NCBI GenBank assembly: GCA_036245805.1
Contig: BTRK01000001.1
Location: 28,527,087-28,591,086, forward strand
From: Pristionchus mayeri
Taxonomy: Eukaryota > Nematoda > Chromadorea > Rhabditida > Neodiplogasteridae
Length of the DNA stretch: 64,000 nucleotides
Direction of reading: 5' to 3'
The position numbers and the translations under genes were made by a program. The notes under the pieces were generated by a model. It was not told where the DNA came from and did no database searches. It worked only from the letters and a program-made list of their open reading frames with translations. This document shows, in pieces, positions 25,101 to 35,474 of the stretch; positions within the stretch are counted from its first letter, which is position 1, and every line of letters begins with the position of its first letter.

Positions 25101-27605
25101 GAAATTCTTCAAATTCGTTCCAATTATCACGTTTTTTCGGCGGATAGATTGCCGAGAGAGTGCGGGAAATTTAGAGAATGAGACAATCCCCTCTCTCTAC
25201 AGGTGCAACAACTCCTCGAGAGCGCCACTCCCCTCCTCCATCCCTCCAATGTCTACGTGACTAGATTGCAAACTGCTCTCTTGCACCTCAAGGTTCGGTC
25301 AATATTTCAACCTACCGTATTCACAGCTATGGTGAACGATCTTTACGTCAATCCATCATGAACTGACTAATTTAGGGCGAACTGGATGCTTCACTGCCAG
25401 CACTCCACAAGTCCATCTACGATAATTACAAAGCGAGTTAATTATTGATTGTAAATTATTGTAATTAATAATTAAGGTGTGCTTCCCGAAGGCGGATAGG
25501 CACGTGGCCTATTCACTGCTCAACGTAGTGAAGTCGTTGATCAAAGAAGGCAACAGGAAAGAGGTTCGAGAACCTTACTTTATTTCTCTAGTGATTATTT
25601 TCTAGTAGATAGTCCTTGCTAGCTCATCGTTCGTGAGGACAGAACGGTTCGCTTGCGAACGTTTCCTTCATAAAAAATGCATTTCCTGCTCAGATACATA
25701 ATTCATTTTTCTTATTAGACATCCGCGAAAATGGCTAGATTTTCGTCAATCCTCACACTATCTCTTTCAATCACTGCGATCCACCCGAAAGGCCAGCCTT
25801 CACTCGCTTCTAAATTATTGGGGTGTCCGGAAAGTTCGTATAATTTTTTGTTTTTATTTTTTATTCAATGCTTTACAATTCTCAGTGACCAATGTATGCC
25901 CCCTTCTTTCTCACTACCTCCCTCCAGCGATTGGGCAGGGTCTCGATTCCTCTCTTCCAGAATGCGGGTTTCTTCGAGACCGCCCAGTTCACGAAAGCCC
26001 TCACAACTTCATCTCGATTCTTGAACTTCTTTCCTTTGCAGAAGTCAGAGAGAGAGCGGAAGCAGTGGTAGTCGCATGGGGAGAGATCCGGGGAATACGG
26101 TGGATGGGGAATCCTCTCGATCTTCAGCTCGTCCATTTTCTTCTGGGTCATCTTCGCTCGATGTGGGCGAGCATTGTCCATCAGAAGAAGAATTTTTCCC
26201 TGGTTCAGGAGTCTGGGAGGGACTCTGATCGCGACATCTTGCAGTTGTTCAGAGAAGAGGTCGGCATTGATGTTGGTGCCAGGGGCGAGGATCTCCCAGT
26301 AGATGGGACCGAGCACTGAGAAGAAGAAGCAGAGGAGTTCCTTCTTTCCGTGCTCTTCCTTCTTCGGGACGGGCGTGGGCTTCTCATCTGCATCCACCCA
26401 TTGCAGTCTCCTCACAGGGTTATCGTACGTGATCCACTTCTCATCTGTAGCGATGATGGAATTGACCCATCGAAGATTGGATCTACGATGGAGTAATTCC
26501 CGACAGACTTGAACACGATTTTTCAGCTGTTCGGGGGAGAGGTCATGGGGAATCACTTGTGGGAGTTTCGGCTTCTTCCCAGATCGATAGAGGATATCGG
26601 ACACCGTTGATCTGGGAGTACCAGTATCCTTCTTCAACTCACGCACACTGGCCATGGGCTTGCGCTTCAGTGTGCGGAGAAGGAGAGGCTGATCGAGGGA
26701 GGGAGGGCGTCCAGAGCGGGGTTGATCATCGAGACCAAATTCCCCGTTCTTGAAGCGGGAGAACCACTTATAGCTGAAGGGTATGGAGGGGGCGTCAGCT
26801 CCTTCCGACTGGGCCAGGGCAGAGTGGGCCTCCTTCACGGATCGGCCCAGACGGTAGTAATGAAGTAAAACTGCTCGGAGGTAGAGATGGGAGTCCATCA
26901 CAAGAATCAATGTAGCAACTAGGAGACTGATTAAATCCTCTCACTACTCAACGTCAAAATGATGCAATACATTGTTGACAAACAGATTGCGCAATTACTG
27001 CATTTGATCGCGAACTGACTTTTTTCCGAAGCATTATACGAACTTTCCGGACACCCCAATAGACCAAATTCATAGATGGAAAAAATCAAAAATCTTATCT
27101 CCCTCTTCCAGGCGGTTCTCTACGCGTACGAGGCGATGACGATTCTGGAGGTGTGTCTCGGACTGGAGCACCCCTACTACCTCCAGTCACTCGCCTTATG
27201 GACATTCCTGCAGAACGAGAGCCCCAAGGTTAACGAATGGGGGTACGGTACTGATAGGTCGGATGAGAGCCAAAAATAATACGTGTTTACGCAGATGGCG
27301 TTTTGACAGAATGGAAACAACAAGTGAAAATACTGGGGAAGGGACTTTTGGCTCTCATCCGGTGGAGTGAATATTAGCAACAGTCTCGGAGAAAGGAAAA
27401 GTTATAGAGATTTGCAACTCCCGACAGGAAGTCTAATCGTTTTGATGAATGGTTTGATGAGAAACATCAGAGATCAAAGTTAAAAGATCATTTGCAGAGC
27501 GACGACGAGCTGATTGCGTTCACGAAGTACGGCGACAACAAGCCAGTGGATATCTCCAAGTTACTCGAAGTGACGACGCCCAAATTCCAGAGCATCACGA
27601 TGTGA
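22105..27605 (+). CDS. SMYD-family MYND/SET lysine methyltransferase
   Basis: 15 exons close in frame to 476 residues: 22105-22146, 22204-22285, 22531-22640, 22834-22967, 23227-23298, 23556-23671, 23923-24009, 24079-24164, 24430-24541, 24809-24939, 25203-25292, 25376-25432, 25477-25563, 27112-27228, 27498-27605. The MYND zinc finger is complete (C33, C36, C48, C51, C57, C61, H69, C73). The C-terminal SET half has an NSHSIHS segment and NHSC at 191-194, followed by RPTC where the family usually has xPNC. The post-SET cysteines appear as FDCQCSRC, with a further pair in CGECG. The C-terminal helical domain includes GLEHPYYLQSLA. Intron 12 needs a GC donor (AAA|GCGAGT). Intron 13 carries an intact mariner in the opposite orientation. 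Members methylate histones or other proteins using S-adenosylmethionine; the substrate here is unknown. Confidence 0.92.
23026..23077. repeat. Short intronic hairpin
   Basis: CGTACAATACACTCTCTCGAC is followed after about 9 bases by the near inverse GTCGAGAGTGCATTGTACG, giving a stem of about 20 bp in an intron of the SMYD gene. Function unknown. Confidence 0.6.
25818..27059 (-). mobile_element. Complete mariner transposon
   Basis: This is a 1,242-bp element with inverted ends TTGGGGTGTCCGGAAAGTTC, flanked by TA on both sides (25816-25817 and 27060-27061). It carries one uninterrupted transposase frame. It sits in intron 13 of the SMYD gene, antisense to it, so it does not break that protein. 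It is nearly identical to the copy at 1-260. Confidence 0.95.
25882..26910 (-). CDS. Mariner transposase (D34D), intact
   Basis: The open frame is 342 residues; translation may begin four codons later at MDSHLYLRAV. The N-terminal helix-turn-helix DNA-binding part (LGRSVKEAHSAL, then PRSGRPPSL) is followed by the linker PHDLSPEQL. The catalytic aspartates lie in ATDEKWI, LLLMDNARPH and YSPDLSPCDYH. There are 34 residues between the second and third aspartates, the classic mariner D34D spacing. No stop or frameshift is present, so the enzyme could be active. This family cuts at inverted ends and inserts at TA. Confidence 0.95.
   Translation of the reverse strand: MILVMDSHLYLRAVLLHYYRLGRSVKEAHSALAQSEGADAPSIPFSYKWFSRFKNGEFGLDDQPRSGRPPSLDQPLLLRTLKRKPMASVRELKKDTGTPRSTVSDILYRSGKKPKLPQVIPHDLSPEQLKNRVQVCRELLHRRSNLRWVNSIIATDEKWITYDNPVRRLQWVDADEKPTPVPKKEEHGKKELLCFFFSVLGPIYWEILAPGTNINADLFSEQLQDVAIRVPPRLLNQGKILLLMDNARPHRAKMTQKKMDELKIERIPHPPYSPDLSPCDYHCFRSLSDFCKGKKFKNRDEVVRAFVNWAVSKKPAFWKRGIETLPNRWREVVRKKGAYIGH
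27257..27362. mobile_element. MITE with GGTCGGATGAGAGCCAAAA ends
   Basis: Inverted ends GGTCGGATGAGAGCCAAAA and TTTTGGCTCTCATCCGG enclose about 70 bp in the last intron of the SMYD gene. It belongs to the same end-family as the element at 8972-9100. Confidence 0.65.
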
Positions 27606-27889
27606 AAGTCGAAGATGTTGTCGAGAAGCCGTTGTCGTTGAGCCTCCGAGTGCATAAACAGCTGTGTTTGATGTCTTCCTCTTTCCTGTCTTCGAGAATT
27701 TGTGGGCGTCGAGGGCTATAGATAGTAGCTATTTGAGTTCGAGAAACTAGACCGCGCCCTCATCATTCTAAACACTCTATCGACCTATTGAGCGGTGATA
27801 GAGAGCGAAAATTGAAGAGAGAGTGGCATCATTTCTTGAATTCCACTAGCTCTAGACCTTCGGAACACATCGAATGGCTTGGTGAATAT

Positions 27890-29761
27890 TTATTCGAGCA
27901 GTACCATGCAGTGACGGTTCAGTAGCTTGTTAGTAGAATCAGGAGATTCCATTCTCGAAAGTGGCGCATACTCTCTCAAACACTGCCCCCGCAAGGATAA
28001 CTTGGCTGTGAAAGTGGAATCTCGCGTCGTCAGAATGATAAAACTATCGACAATTCGGACCTGAAATGGGAAAAGCCAATGCAAATTGTACTGGTTCATC
28101 AACCTCGAATTCAGGAATGAATGAATCATAAGAATAGGTCGATCCACAAAGCTTGATGTATAAAGAACGAAATTCCCTTCACACTTTTCACGAAGTCTTA
28201 TCTGAAAATGGAAAAAATTAAGGTGTAATTTGAGACTCACCCAACTTGATTACTTCAATGATCACATTTCCATAAACAAACACGTCGGTGATGTCTATAC
28301 GACTGAACATGGAGATGGAGGAGAAAGGTATATCATTGGACGAATAAACGCTCTAAAATTTAGGTTTTTATTGAAAATTGAGCATTAAGATAATTCATAC
28401 TCTAAAATGCTCGAAACTTCGATACTTCGAAATTGAACTGACAAATTTTATTGTTTCATAGATCTTCAGTTGTGAATTGGGCGAGATTTTTTAGAGTTCT
28501 CTCAGGAGAAACTTGTACGAATGCTTAGTCCAATAATACGATGTATGGAAGAGATTGAGACTATGCGCTTTAAGAGATGAGAGCCATATAAGGAACCTGA
28601 ATGTGAATGTAAATCATGATATTTGAGCGTTTACTAGAACTTGAATTTCTCATTTTCATACATTTTGTTGACTGGAAGTGAACGGAAAAATTGAAGATGC
28701 AATTCATTTACACTCATAAGAAATGGTTTCATCGCGGTCATAAAATGATCGTCAATTAGCACCTGATAATATTGATTGAAAATGGAAATCCATCATCATC
28801 TCACAGAGTCAAAGTAGATTTTATTGCACGAATACCGACTGAGAAGAAACTCAGCTTCTCTGGAAATGGAGGCTGGAATCGATGTAATCACGTCTTTAGA
28901 CTTGCTTGGGAGAGTTTCAATCTAAATTCCCATTTTTCCGCATTTGTTATGGACACTTTTACCTTCGAGAATTCGTCGTAGTATTTTCTCCTCAGAATCT
29001 TCTCTTCTCCCTCCTCATCCATCTTGGAAGTCAGGTAGAAACTTGGCTCATCTTTCGATAGACTTTCCAGAGTCATCGAATACTCTCCAAGACGATTCTG
29101 GGAAGAACGAGAATGAATGATTATTTTATTTTATCTTTTTTCATAGCGTTATGATGCCATTAAAACCATAAGTAATTAGTGAATGAAGGTGGAGTGGAGG
29201 GGTGTCGGGCGACTCTAGGATAGGGGAAGATTTTAACTGATACACCATTGTGTCGGTGGGTTCAGTGGGAGAGAGAATAGAAGTAACATCACTTTTTCAT
29301 CTTGAACGGAAGGTAATGAGAAAATGATTAGTGGTTCAGGGGGGAAGGGGAGGAATCAGTGATATTCGGAAATAGGAATGAAAATCAGGATCACCTGTCA
29401 TATTACTAACTCCTTCATCTCTTTCTTCTTCAATTTCAATGTCGAATTTGCGAATCGTCTCATTTTTCTGCTTACTTGAGCCACTATTTCAAGATCTTTG
29501 CTGAAATCCGGCTCGATTTTTTAAAATGAAAACTGAGAAGTACTACTCACAAAATGAGATATTCGTCAAATATTTGTGAAATAAGATCGTCAGGCAGATT
29601 TGAGAGTAGATCCTGATGGAAATGAGTAAATTTAAAGAAGAAAAAAAAAATCTTACATTTACGTTGATATCGAATGGTTTCAGTGGGAAAATGGAACAGT
29701 CATCATCTAGAAGGTAATTGAATCCACTTTTCGAATCCTGACTCTTTGAAAGGGAAGACAT
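27890..29761 (-). CDS. F-box-like protein
   Basis: This minus-strand multi-exon gene has a stop at 27890-27892. Likely exons encode, in order, a segment with SGFNYLLDDDCSIFPLKPFD, an F-box-like stretch LLSNLPDDLISQIFDEYLIL continuing DLEIVAQVSRKMRRFANSTL, then TLESLSKDEPSFYLTSKM, EAEFLLSRYSC, VLIDDHFMTAMKPFLM, SLYGSHLLKRIVSISSIH, SVYSSNDIPFSSISMF and a 104-codon last exon (27890-28201). The LPxDLI...IF pattern followed by VSR is typical of nematode F-box proteins, which act as substrate adaptors of SCF ligases. Helical and strand repeats after it would be the substrate-binding part. The start codon is uncertain: 29761 is used, but the frame is open to about 29920. Not every junction was proved in phase. 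Confidence 0.5.
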
Positions 29762-30299
29762 AGCAGGTTGTAGGAAGTAAAGCAAGTCTCGTGGTACTCT
29801 CATCGTGCATTCTCTCACATATTTTGGAGTGGCCTCGCAATCTAAGACGTAGTATACCTCAGAAATTCTATCGCTGAGGGCAGGAAAGATATCCAAACAC
29901 TTTAAAAAGTTGAGAATCATATCTAGAGACCGCTAGGAACTTTCCGATTTATTAATTCGGGTCATTTTGAATGTCCAACGAATACCTCTGGGCGTATCAT
30001 TAAAGTCATACCTTTTGCCGTTTCTCGATATCTATTCTCTAACCAAGTTTGAAAAAAAATGTGAAACACGCATAGTGGGAGAACACACTAAACCGAAACT
30101 GGAAAAGGGGAGGCGGAGCCTATTCGTCTCCGATCTCATGCAGATCACAGAAATATTGGGCAGATCACAGAAATATTGGGCAGAAATATTTAACCACTGG
30201 TCAAAAACAGCCAACCAAAAACAGCCAAGTTACAACAAATTCGAAAAGTGTCTGGGGACTTTTCGGCGTGGCAGTATAAGAAAGACTGAAGCACTTCAC

Positions 30300-31214
30300 C
30301 ACATCACATAGAGAGCTAGCATCACATTGATAGACTGCTCCTTCTCGCTCTATAAATTGATAATGAGGGTCTGATGGTTGTTGTTACCAACCACTCCAGT
30401 AATTCGTGCCGCGCGAAGTTCGACCGTTACAATTTGTCTACTAGCAGTATCTCAAAATAGTATTTGCATGCGTTTACGTGCCATAAAGAATTAGACAAAA
30501 TAATATTAAAAATTGGATGAAATGCCATGTATTTAATTTTTGAAGAAAGTTAGCCAAACACGTTAACCTGTATTGCAAAATATAGATATTTATATTTATA
30601 AATATACTCATATACCTAAATATCACTCCGTTTTGCCATGCCACCGCATAACATATTTATCAAATTTATTTAAAAAATGACCCCTCACCGTATATATGTG
30701 GGGAAAAATTTGGTGACATTTTTGTTTTGAGGTATTCAATCATTCTATCCTGAGGTTCGATAAACTTCTCATCGTGCATTGGAATCAAGTTATCTGAACA
30801 ATAAAATATTTTCTATCAATAGAAACGAGCATAAAATAAATAAGCAGGCCGAAAACATTAGAATGTCTACGTACGCACTATGCACGTCACTCCATTATTC
30901 TGGGTTCTCCACGGAAATGTATTGTAATCAAGATTCAATTCGAGTATTTTTTTACATTGTTCCTTCTGCAAAAACACTTTGAAAAGTTATTTCAATGCCA
31001 TTTGATGCAGATGTGACATATCAGCTTCGACATGCTCTTGTGAAAAGCTCACATCAAGCGTGAAATATGATAATTTTCTTATGTACATATATGTGTATTA
31101 CTTTTTCCTTTTTAAAACCTAGTGACATGAGCGGTACCAACGCTGTTCACAATAAGGGAACACGAATAGCCGGGCTTGGGCAGTTGTCCATTGTTGCACG
31201 GGTCGTATGAGAGG
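30300..31214 (-). pseudogene. Truncated pentameric ligand-gated channel copy
   Basis: Four exon-like pieces match exons of the fuller channel gene at 35475-40773 in the same order. They are 31131-31214 (LSYDPCNNGQLPKPGYSC), 30875-30966 (KEQCKKILELNLDYNTF), 30689-30793 (NLIPMHDEKFIEPQDRM) and 30300-30349 (SEKEQSINVMLALYVMW). The last has the same 50-nt length and donor phase as its counterpart. The pore-forming half is absent, and downstream sequence belongs to a dispersed repeat and the F-box-like gene. It is best read as a broken tandem duplicate. Confidence 0.65.
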
Positions 31215-32174
31215 CTGAAATAGTATATCGATTTCCCGCTGATTATTCTCATCTTCGAAGAGAGAAAAATGCATATATTTTTCTCCATTTTCATTCGACC
31301 TTTCCACTGTATACTCTCGCTTTTTCCTTCTTTAACAGTAGAAAGCCAAATAAAAATAGCCGAATATTTTCATGGGACCTGGTCATTTCATTGTACTTTT
31401 TTGAATGATTTCTGATTTTCAAATTCAACTTCATTTCACCTAGGCGAGCATGAATAGAGGCAGAAGGTGTGGATCTATCGAGAACACGAAACTCGAGTAA
31501 CGAGCACAGGGAGGACAGGAAACGAGATATCAAAGTGAAAGAATCTGTGGAGGTTGATATTATAACCCCCAAAGCGAAAGTAACACCGAGCTAATCCAAC
31601 CCTCATGCAATTCTCCAGTTTAATTTGCAATCATCTTTGTTACATCTGCTAAAGTGCTGTACTGGAGGTACAGTAATCAATACATACTATCCGATCCATC
31701 CCTGATACAGTATTCTCACTACCGTACACTCACATATCGTTTGTCCATAGTAGGAAGAGGACGATTAACGCCGCCGACCGCATCGGAGGGAGAGGTGAGA
31801 TGACCGCATCGGAGGGAGAGGTGAGATGAGATGAAAATGAGGGGAGGAAAAGGGAGGAGAGGAGAGGGGAGGAGGGAGCGAGGAGAGAATGAAGGGAGAG
31901 GGAGGAGAAGGGCCATTTATACTCCTGCCCAGATATTATTGCTGAATATTGCATGTTTATGCGAAATGGGAGACATTAGATCATTTTATTCCATTTTTCC
32001 AAACATTTTTTAAATTTTTTTTGCTACTTTAAGAGAGAATACTCGAAAAGAAATAAGACGAATATACGAAAAAATGTCTCCTAGAGATTTTTAATCCTAG
32101 CAGGAGTCGGACTCACCGCACTGCACCACCTAACTTAGTCGTCTCTTGACGACTGTGAAATCGCTTGTCATTTT
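31215..32174. other. No gene seen; repeats
   Basis: This stretch contains the dispersed repeat at 31677-31975 and a possible upstream region of the truncated channel copy. No supported exon was found. Confidence 0.5.
31677..31975. repeat. Dispersed repeat, copy 1
   Basis: It starts TATCCGATCCATCCCTGATA and shares ACTACCGTACACTCACATAT, CGCCGACCGCATCGGAGGGA, a purine-rich GGAGAGG tract and an ATATTATTG...GAATATTGCA tail with 50937-51215, in the same orientation. The internal purine tract differs in length and includes a 29-bp tandem duplication here. Confidence 0.8.
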
Positions 32175-32697
32175 GGGAGGGTGACATTTGCCAAACAAGA
32201 TGCCGTTCGCTTGCAATTCGGCATTGATACTTGGGGGTTGTTTCATTGTAACTAGTATGTGCTCCCTTACATTTGCCTGTATAAGTCTTGTTACCATGCG
32301 ATCATGATTTTTACACTTCACCAACGACCCTGGGTTCATGATCCAAAATTGAGAATTTGAGTCGAAAATCATGCCTAGATAAATGCCGAATGCCGTAACC
32401 AATTCATGTTCTAGCACCCCAGTAACTACTCTATTCCAGTAACATGGGTATCGTTTGGTTACGACATTTGGTATTTATCTAGATATGATTTTCGACTCAA
32501 ATTCTCAATTTTGGATCATGAACCCAGGGTCGTTGGGGAAGTGTAAAAATCATGATCGCATGGTAACAAGACTTATACAGGCAAATGTAAGGGAGCACAT
32601 ACTAGTTACAATGAAACAACTCCCAAGTATCAATGCCGAATTGCAAGCGAACGGCAACTTGTTTGGCAAATGTCGGTTTGGCAAATGTCACCCTCCC
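32175..32697. mobile_element. Foldback element B
   Basis: Inverted arms of about 230-250 bp start GGGAGGGTGACATTTGCC and end with the reverse complement, with a short centre near 32404-32450. There are no coding frames beyond shadows of the repeat. A direct target duplication was not identified. Confidence 0.85.
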
Positions 32698-33538
32698 GTC
32701 ATTTTATACGATTTAGTTAGGGACCACAAGGGGTATATCCGAAATGAACCTATGCCACCCTAACTATGCTCAAAATGCCCGCTGGGATCCAAATAAGATC
32801 ATACTTTTGGCCGTTTGTCGATATCTCATCTCTGAATCGCGCTAGCGGTCATAAAGTACGTGAAAAGGTGTCAACGGAAAGCGGCAGAAAAGCAAGACTA
32901 GGAAGAAAGGGGCGGAGCCAATTCCGCTGCCTCTCCAGCCAAATCGCCAAAAATTTGGGCAGGTTTTCGCCCTTTCCCAGATGCGCCTCACCCCCAATAG
33001 GTAAGACGAGGAAGGGATGCAAGCGCGATCTTTTGCAGGCCCAGGCGCTCTCTACACGCGCCGGGGCAGAAACTGGTGCAAAAGAGGGAGGAGGGGAGAG
33101 AGAGAATGCACTCCGCTCTCTCCGCCTAATCAGTGTATCGCGGACTGGTTTCTTTTGAATCACAAATCAACGAAACAATATTTTATCGAGTTTTCTTGAT
33201 AGAGGTACTAGAATACCGATAGGCTATCAGGCAAGCCTTGTCCCGTATGTCTATGTTCGCTGAGCGCGCCAAACCAGAGTTTTCCAGCGTTTTCGCAACT
33301 TAATTATCGTATGTTGACCTATTCAGAGAACACTTTTATCAGCGGGACAGGGCTATATTGAAAGGTAATGGAAAGAGCTTCCGAATCCTTTTTTGAGCGA
33401 GTGATTTGGTTGAGAATGAAGCTTGTGATTCCTAAATCTCGCTTTCGAGGGGAATGTGTCAGAGGAAAGTGGGCGGAGCTTGGGGAGTCTAGATTTAGTA
33501 GATATGGAAAAGCTTTATCAACCAAAACACTATTCATT
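32698..33538. other. No gene seen; dispersed repeat similarity
   Basis: 32770-32945 resembles 30018-30160 (CATAC-TTTTG-CCGTTT, TCGATATCT, GGCGGAGCC), so both belong to a dispersed repeat. No supported exon was found. Confidence 0.45.
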
Positions 33539-35350
33539 CATATGAGTGACTATCTGAGAGAACTGACCATAGGCCCTACAGCGAAAAATAAAGTGATGAT
33601 TTTAAGGTGCCCCTAGGGGTAACTTTTCACGTAGAGTTCGAAAATCGACCTTAGAAAGCAGTATCTCTAACCCTTCATTTCGTGTGATGCGCAAAATTTG
33701 GGTGGTCGGTTTTTCTATTTTTCGAACGGCTCACCCAAACCAAATGTATAGTAATTCTGAAAGAGCTCGAGGATATAAGCATTTTTACTGTTCGAAGTGA
33801 AACGCTAGCTCATCTGGGAAAAAATTTACCGTCATTTCAATTATCAAATTAGTCGTGGTAAAAATGTTACATGCGAGGCGTACTTTTAAGTATCTTCAGT
33901 CTCCATTTTCACTATTTCGAAGCAGAGTTGACAAAAAAATATATTTAAAGATTGGGGAATGTGAATGATAATCGAAAAATCCGTGTTTGAATCGTTCGAA
34001 AAATATTGGTTTTCGAATTCTCGATTTTGCTCAAATTTGGGCATCTGAAAGTGTGGATTTTCGAACATCTGAAGGTGCTCATTCCGCATGAAGTAAAGAA
34101 TACTTCCGCGTAAATAAGATAATGTACATGTAAGCTTCTGTGCGCACTTCTAGTTTGGGGTTTTTGACATTGAACATTGGAAAAATGGTACTATCAAACA
34201 CAAATTTACGATTGAAATCGACTGAAATCAAGTAAATTTGGTGATTTCACACCACATTGCAATTTATAATGCAAAAACAAAGCAGCAAAAAGGACGGATA
34301 TCTTATTTCAGAAAAATAATGACTCAAATTCTCGATTTCCCCAATGTTTACCCACTGAAATTTCAGCGATTTCGCTCTGAAACCCATCGTATTTTATATT
34401 GAGCTATGTGAGAGTAGTAGATTAGTAACTTTAAATAAAAATAAGTTCGACAGCTGCTCCACTTTCAAAGATGTTTTGGATCCATTTTATTCAAAATCTA
34501 GATTTGTCATAATAAATGATTGTGTATTTCCGTACTAATGAGCTGAATTCGCTGCTTTGTTTTTGCATTACAAATTGCATTGTGGTGTGAAATCACCAAA
34601 TTTACTTGAGTTCAGTCGATTTCAATCGTAAAATTTTGGTCGATAGTACCATTTTTCCAATGTTCAATGTCAAAAACCCCAAACTAGAAGTGCGCACAGA
34701 AGCTTACATGTGCATTATCTCATTTACGCGGAAGTATTCTTTACTTCATGCGGAATGAGCACCTTCACATGTTCGAAAATCCACACTTTCAGATGCCCAA
34801 ATTTGAGCAAAATCGAGAATTCGAAAACCAATATTTTTCGAACGATTCAAACACGGATTTTTCGATTATCATTCACATTCCCCAATCTTTAAATTTATTT
34901 TTTTTGTCAACTCTGTTTCGAAATAGTGAAAATGGAGACGATAGAAACGAAAAACCTGAAATTCCTAACAATTGAGCCCTTTTCCGCTATTTGGGAAACC
35001 CCTCGCATGCGCATTATTTTGCGCCGAAATTTGCATCTTGAAATGTCGAGTTTTTTCCCAGATTAGATAGCGTTTCACTTCTAACAGTAAAAATGCTTAT
35101 ATCCTCGAGCTCGTTCAGAATTACTATACATTTATGGCGTTTGGGTGAGCCGTTCGAAAAATAGAAAAACCGACCACCCAAATTTAACGCATCACACGAA
35201 ATGAAGGGTTAGAGATACTGCTTTCTAAGGTCGATTTTCGAACTCTACGTGAAAAGTTACCCCTAGGGGCATCTTAAAATCATCACTTTATTTTTCGCTG
35301 TACGGCCTAAATGTGAAATTGCTCGGTTCTCTCAGATAGTCACTCATATG
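33539..35350. mobile_element. Foldback element C
   Basis: Inverted arms of about 750-800 bp (33539-34290 and 34551-35350) begin CATATGAGTGACTATCTGAG and end with the reverse complement. A centre of about 260 bp separates them. It lies just downstream of the channel gene and encodes nothing convincing. Confidence 0.9.
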
Positions 35351-35474
35351 TTAGCTCCAATCAATGTCCATGCAAACAAGGGTAATCAATCAAACGATTT
35401 GTTTATCGTTTCGAAAGGGTGGTCATCGCGCAAATGGCTGCTTCGCATTGGCTCTCGACCAATTCTTCTCCACT

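Noticed and set aside
32766..33163. Overlapping frames on both strands of about 105-130 residues
   Set aside because: They lie in a dispersed repeat shared with 30018-30160 and show no recognisable domain.
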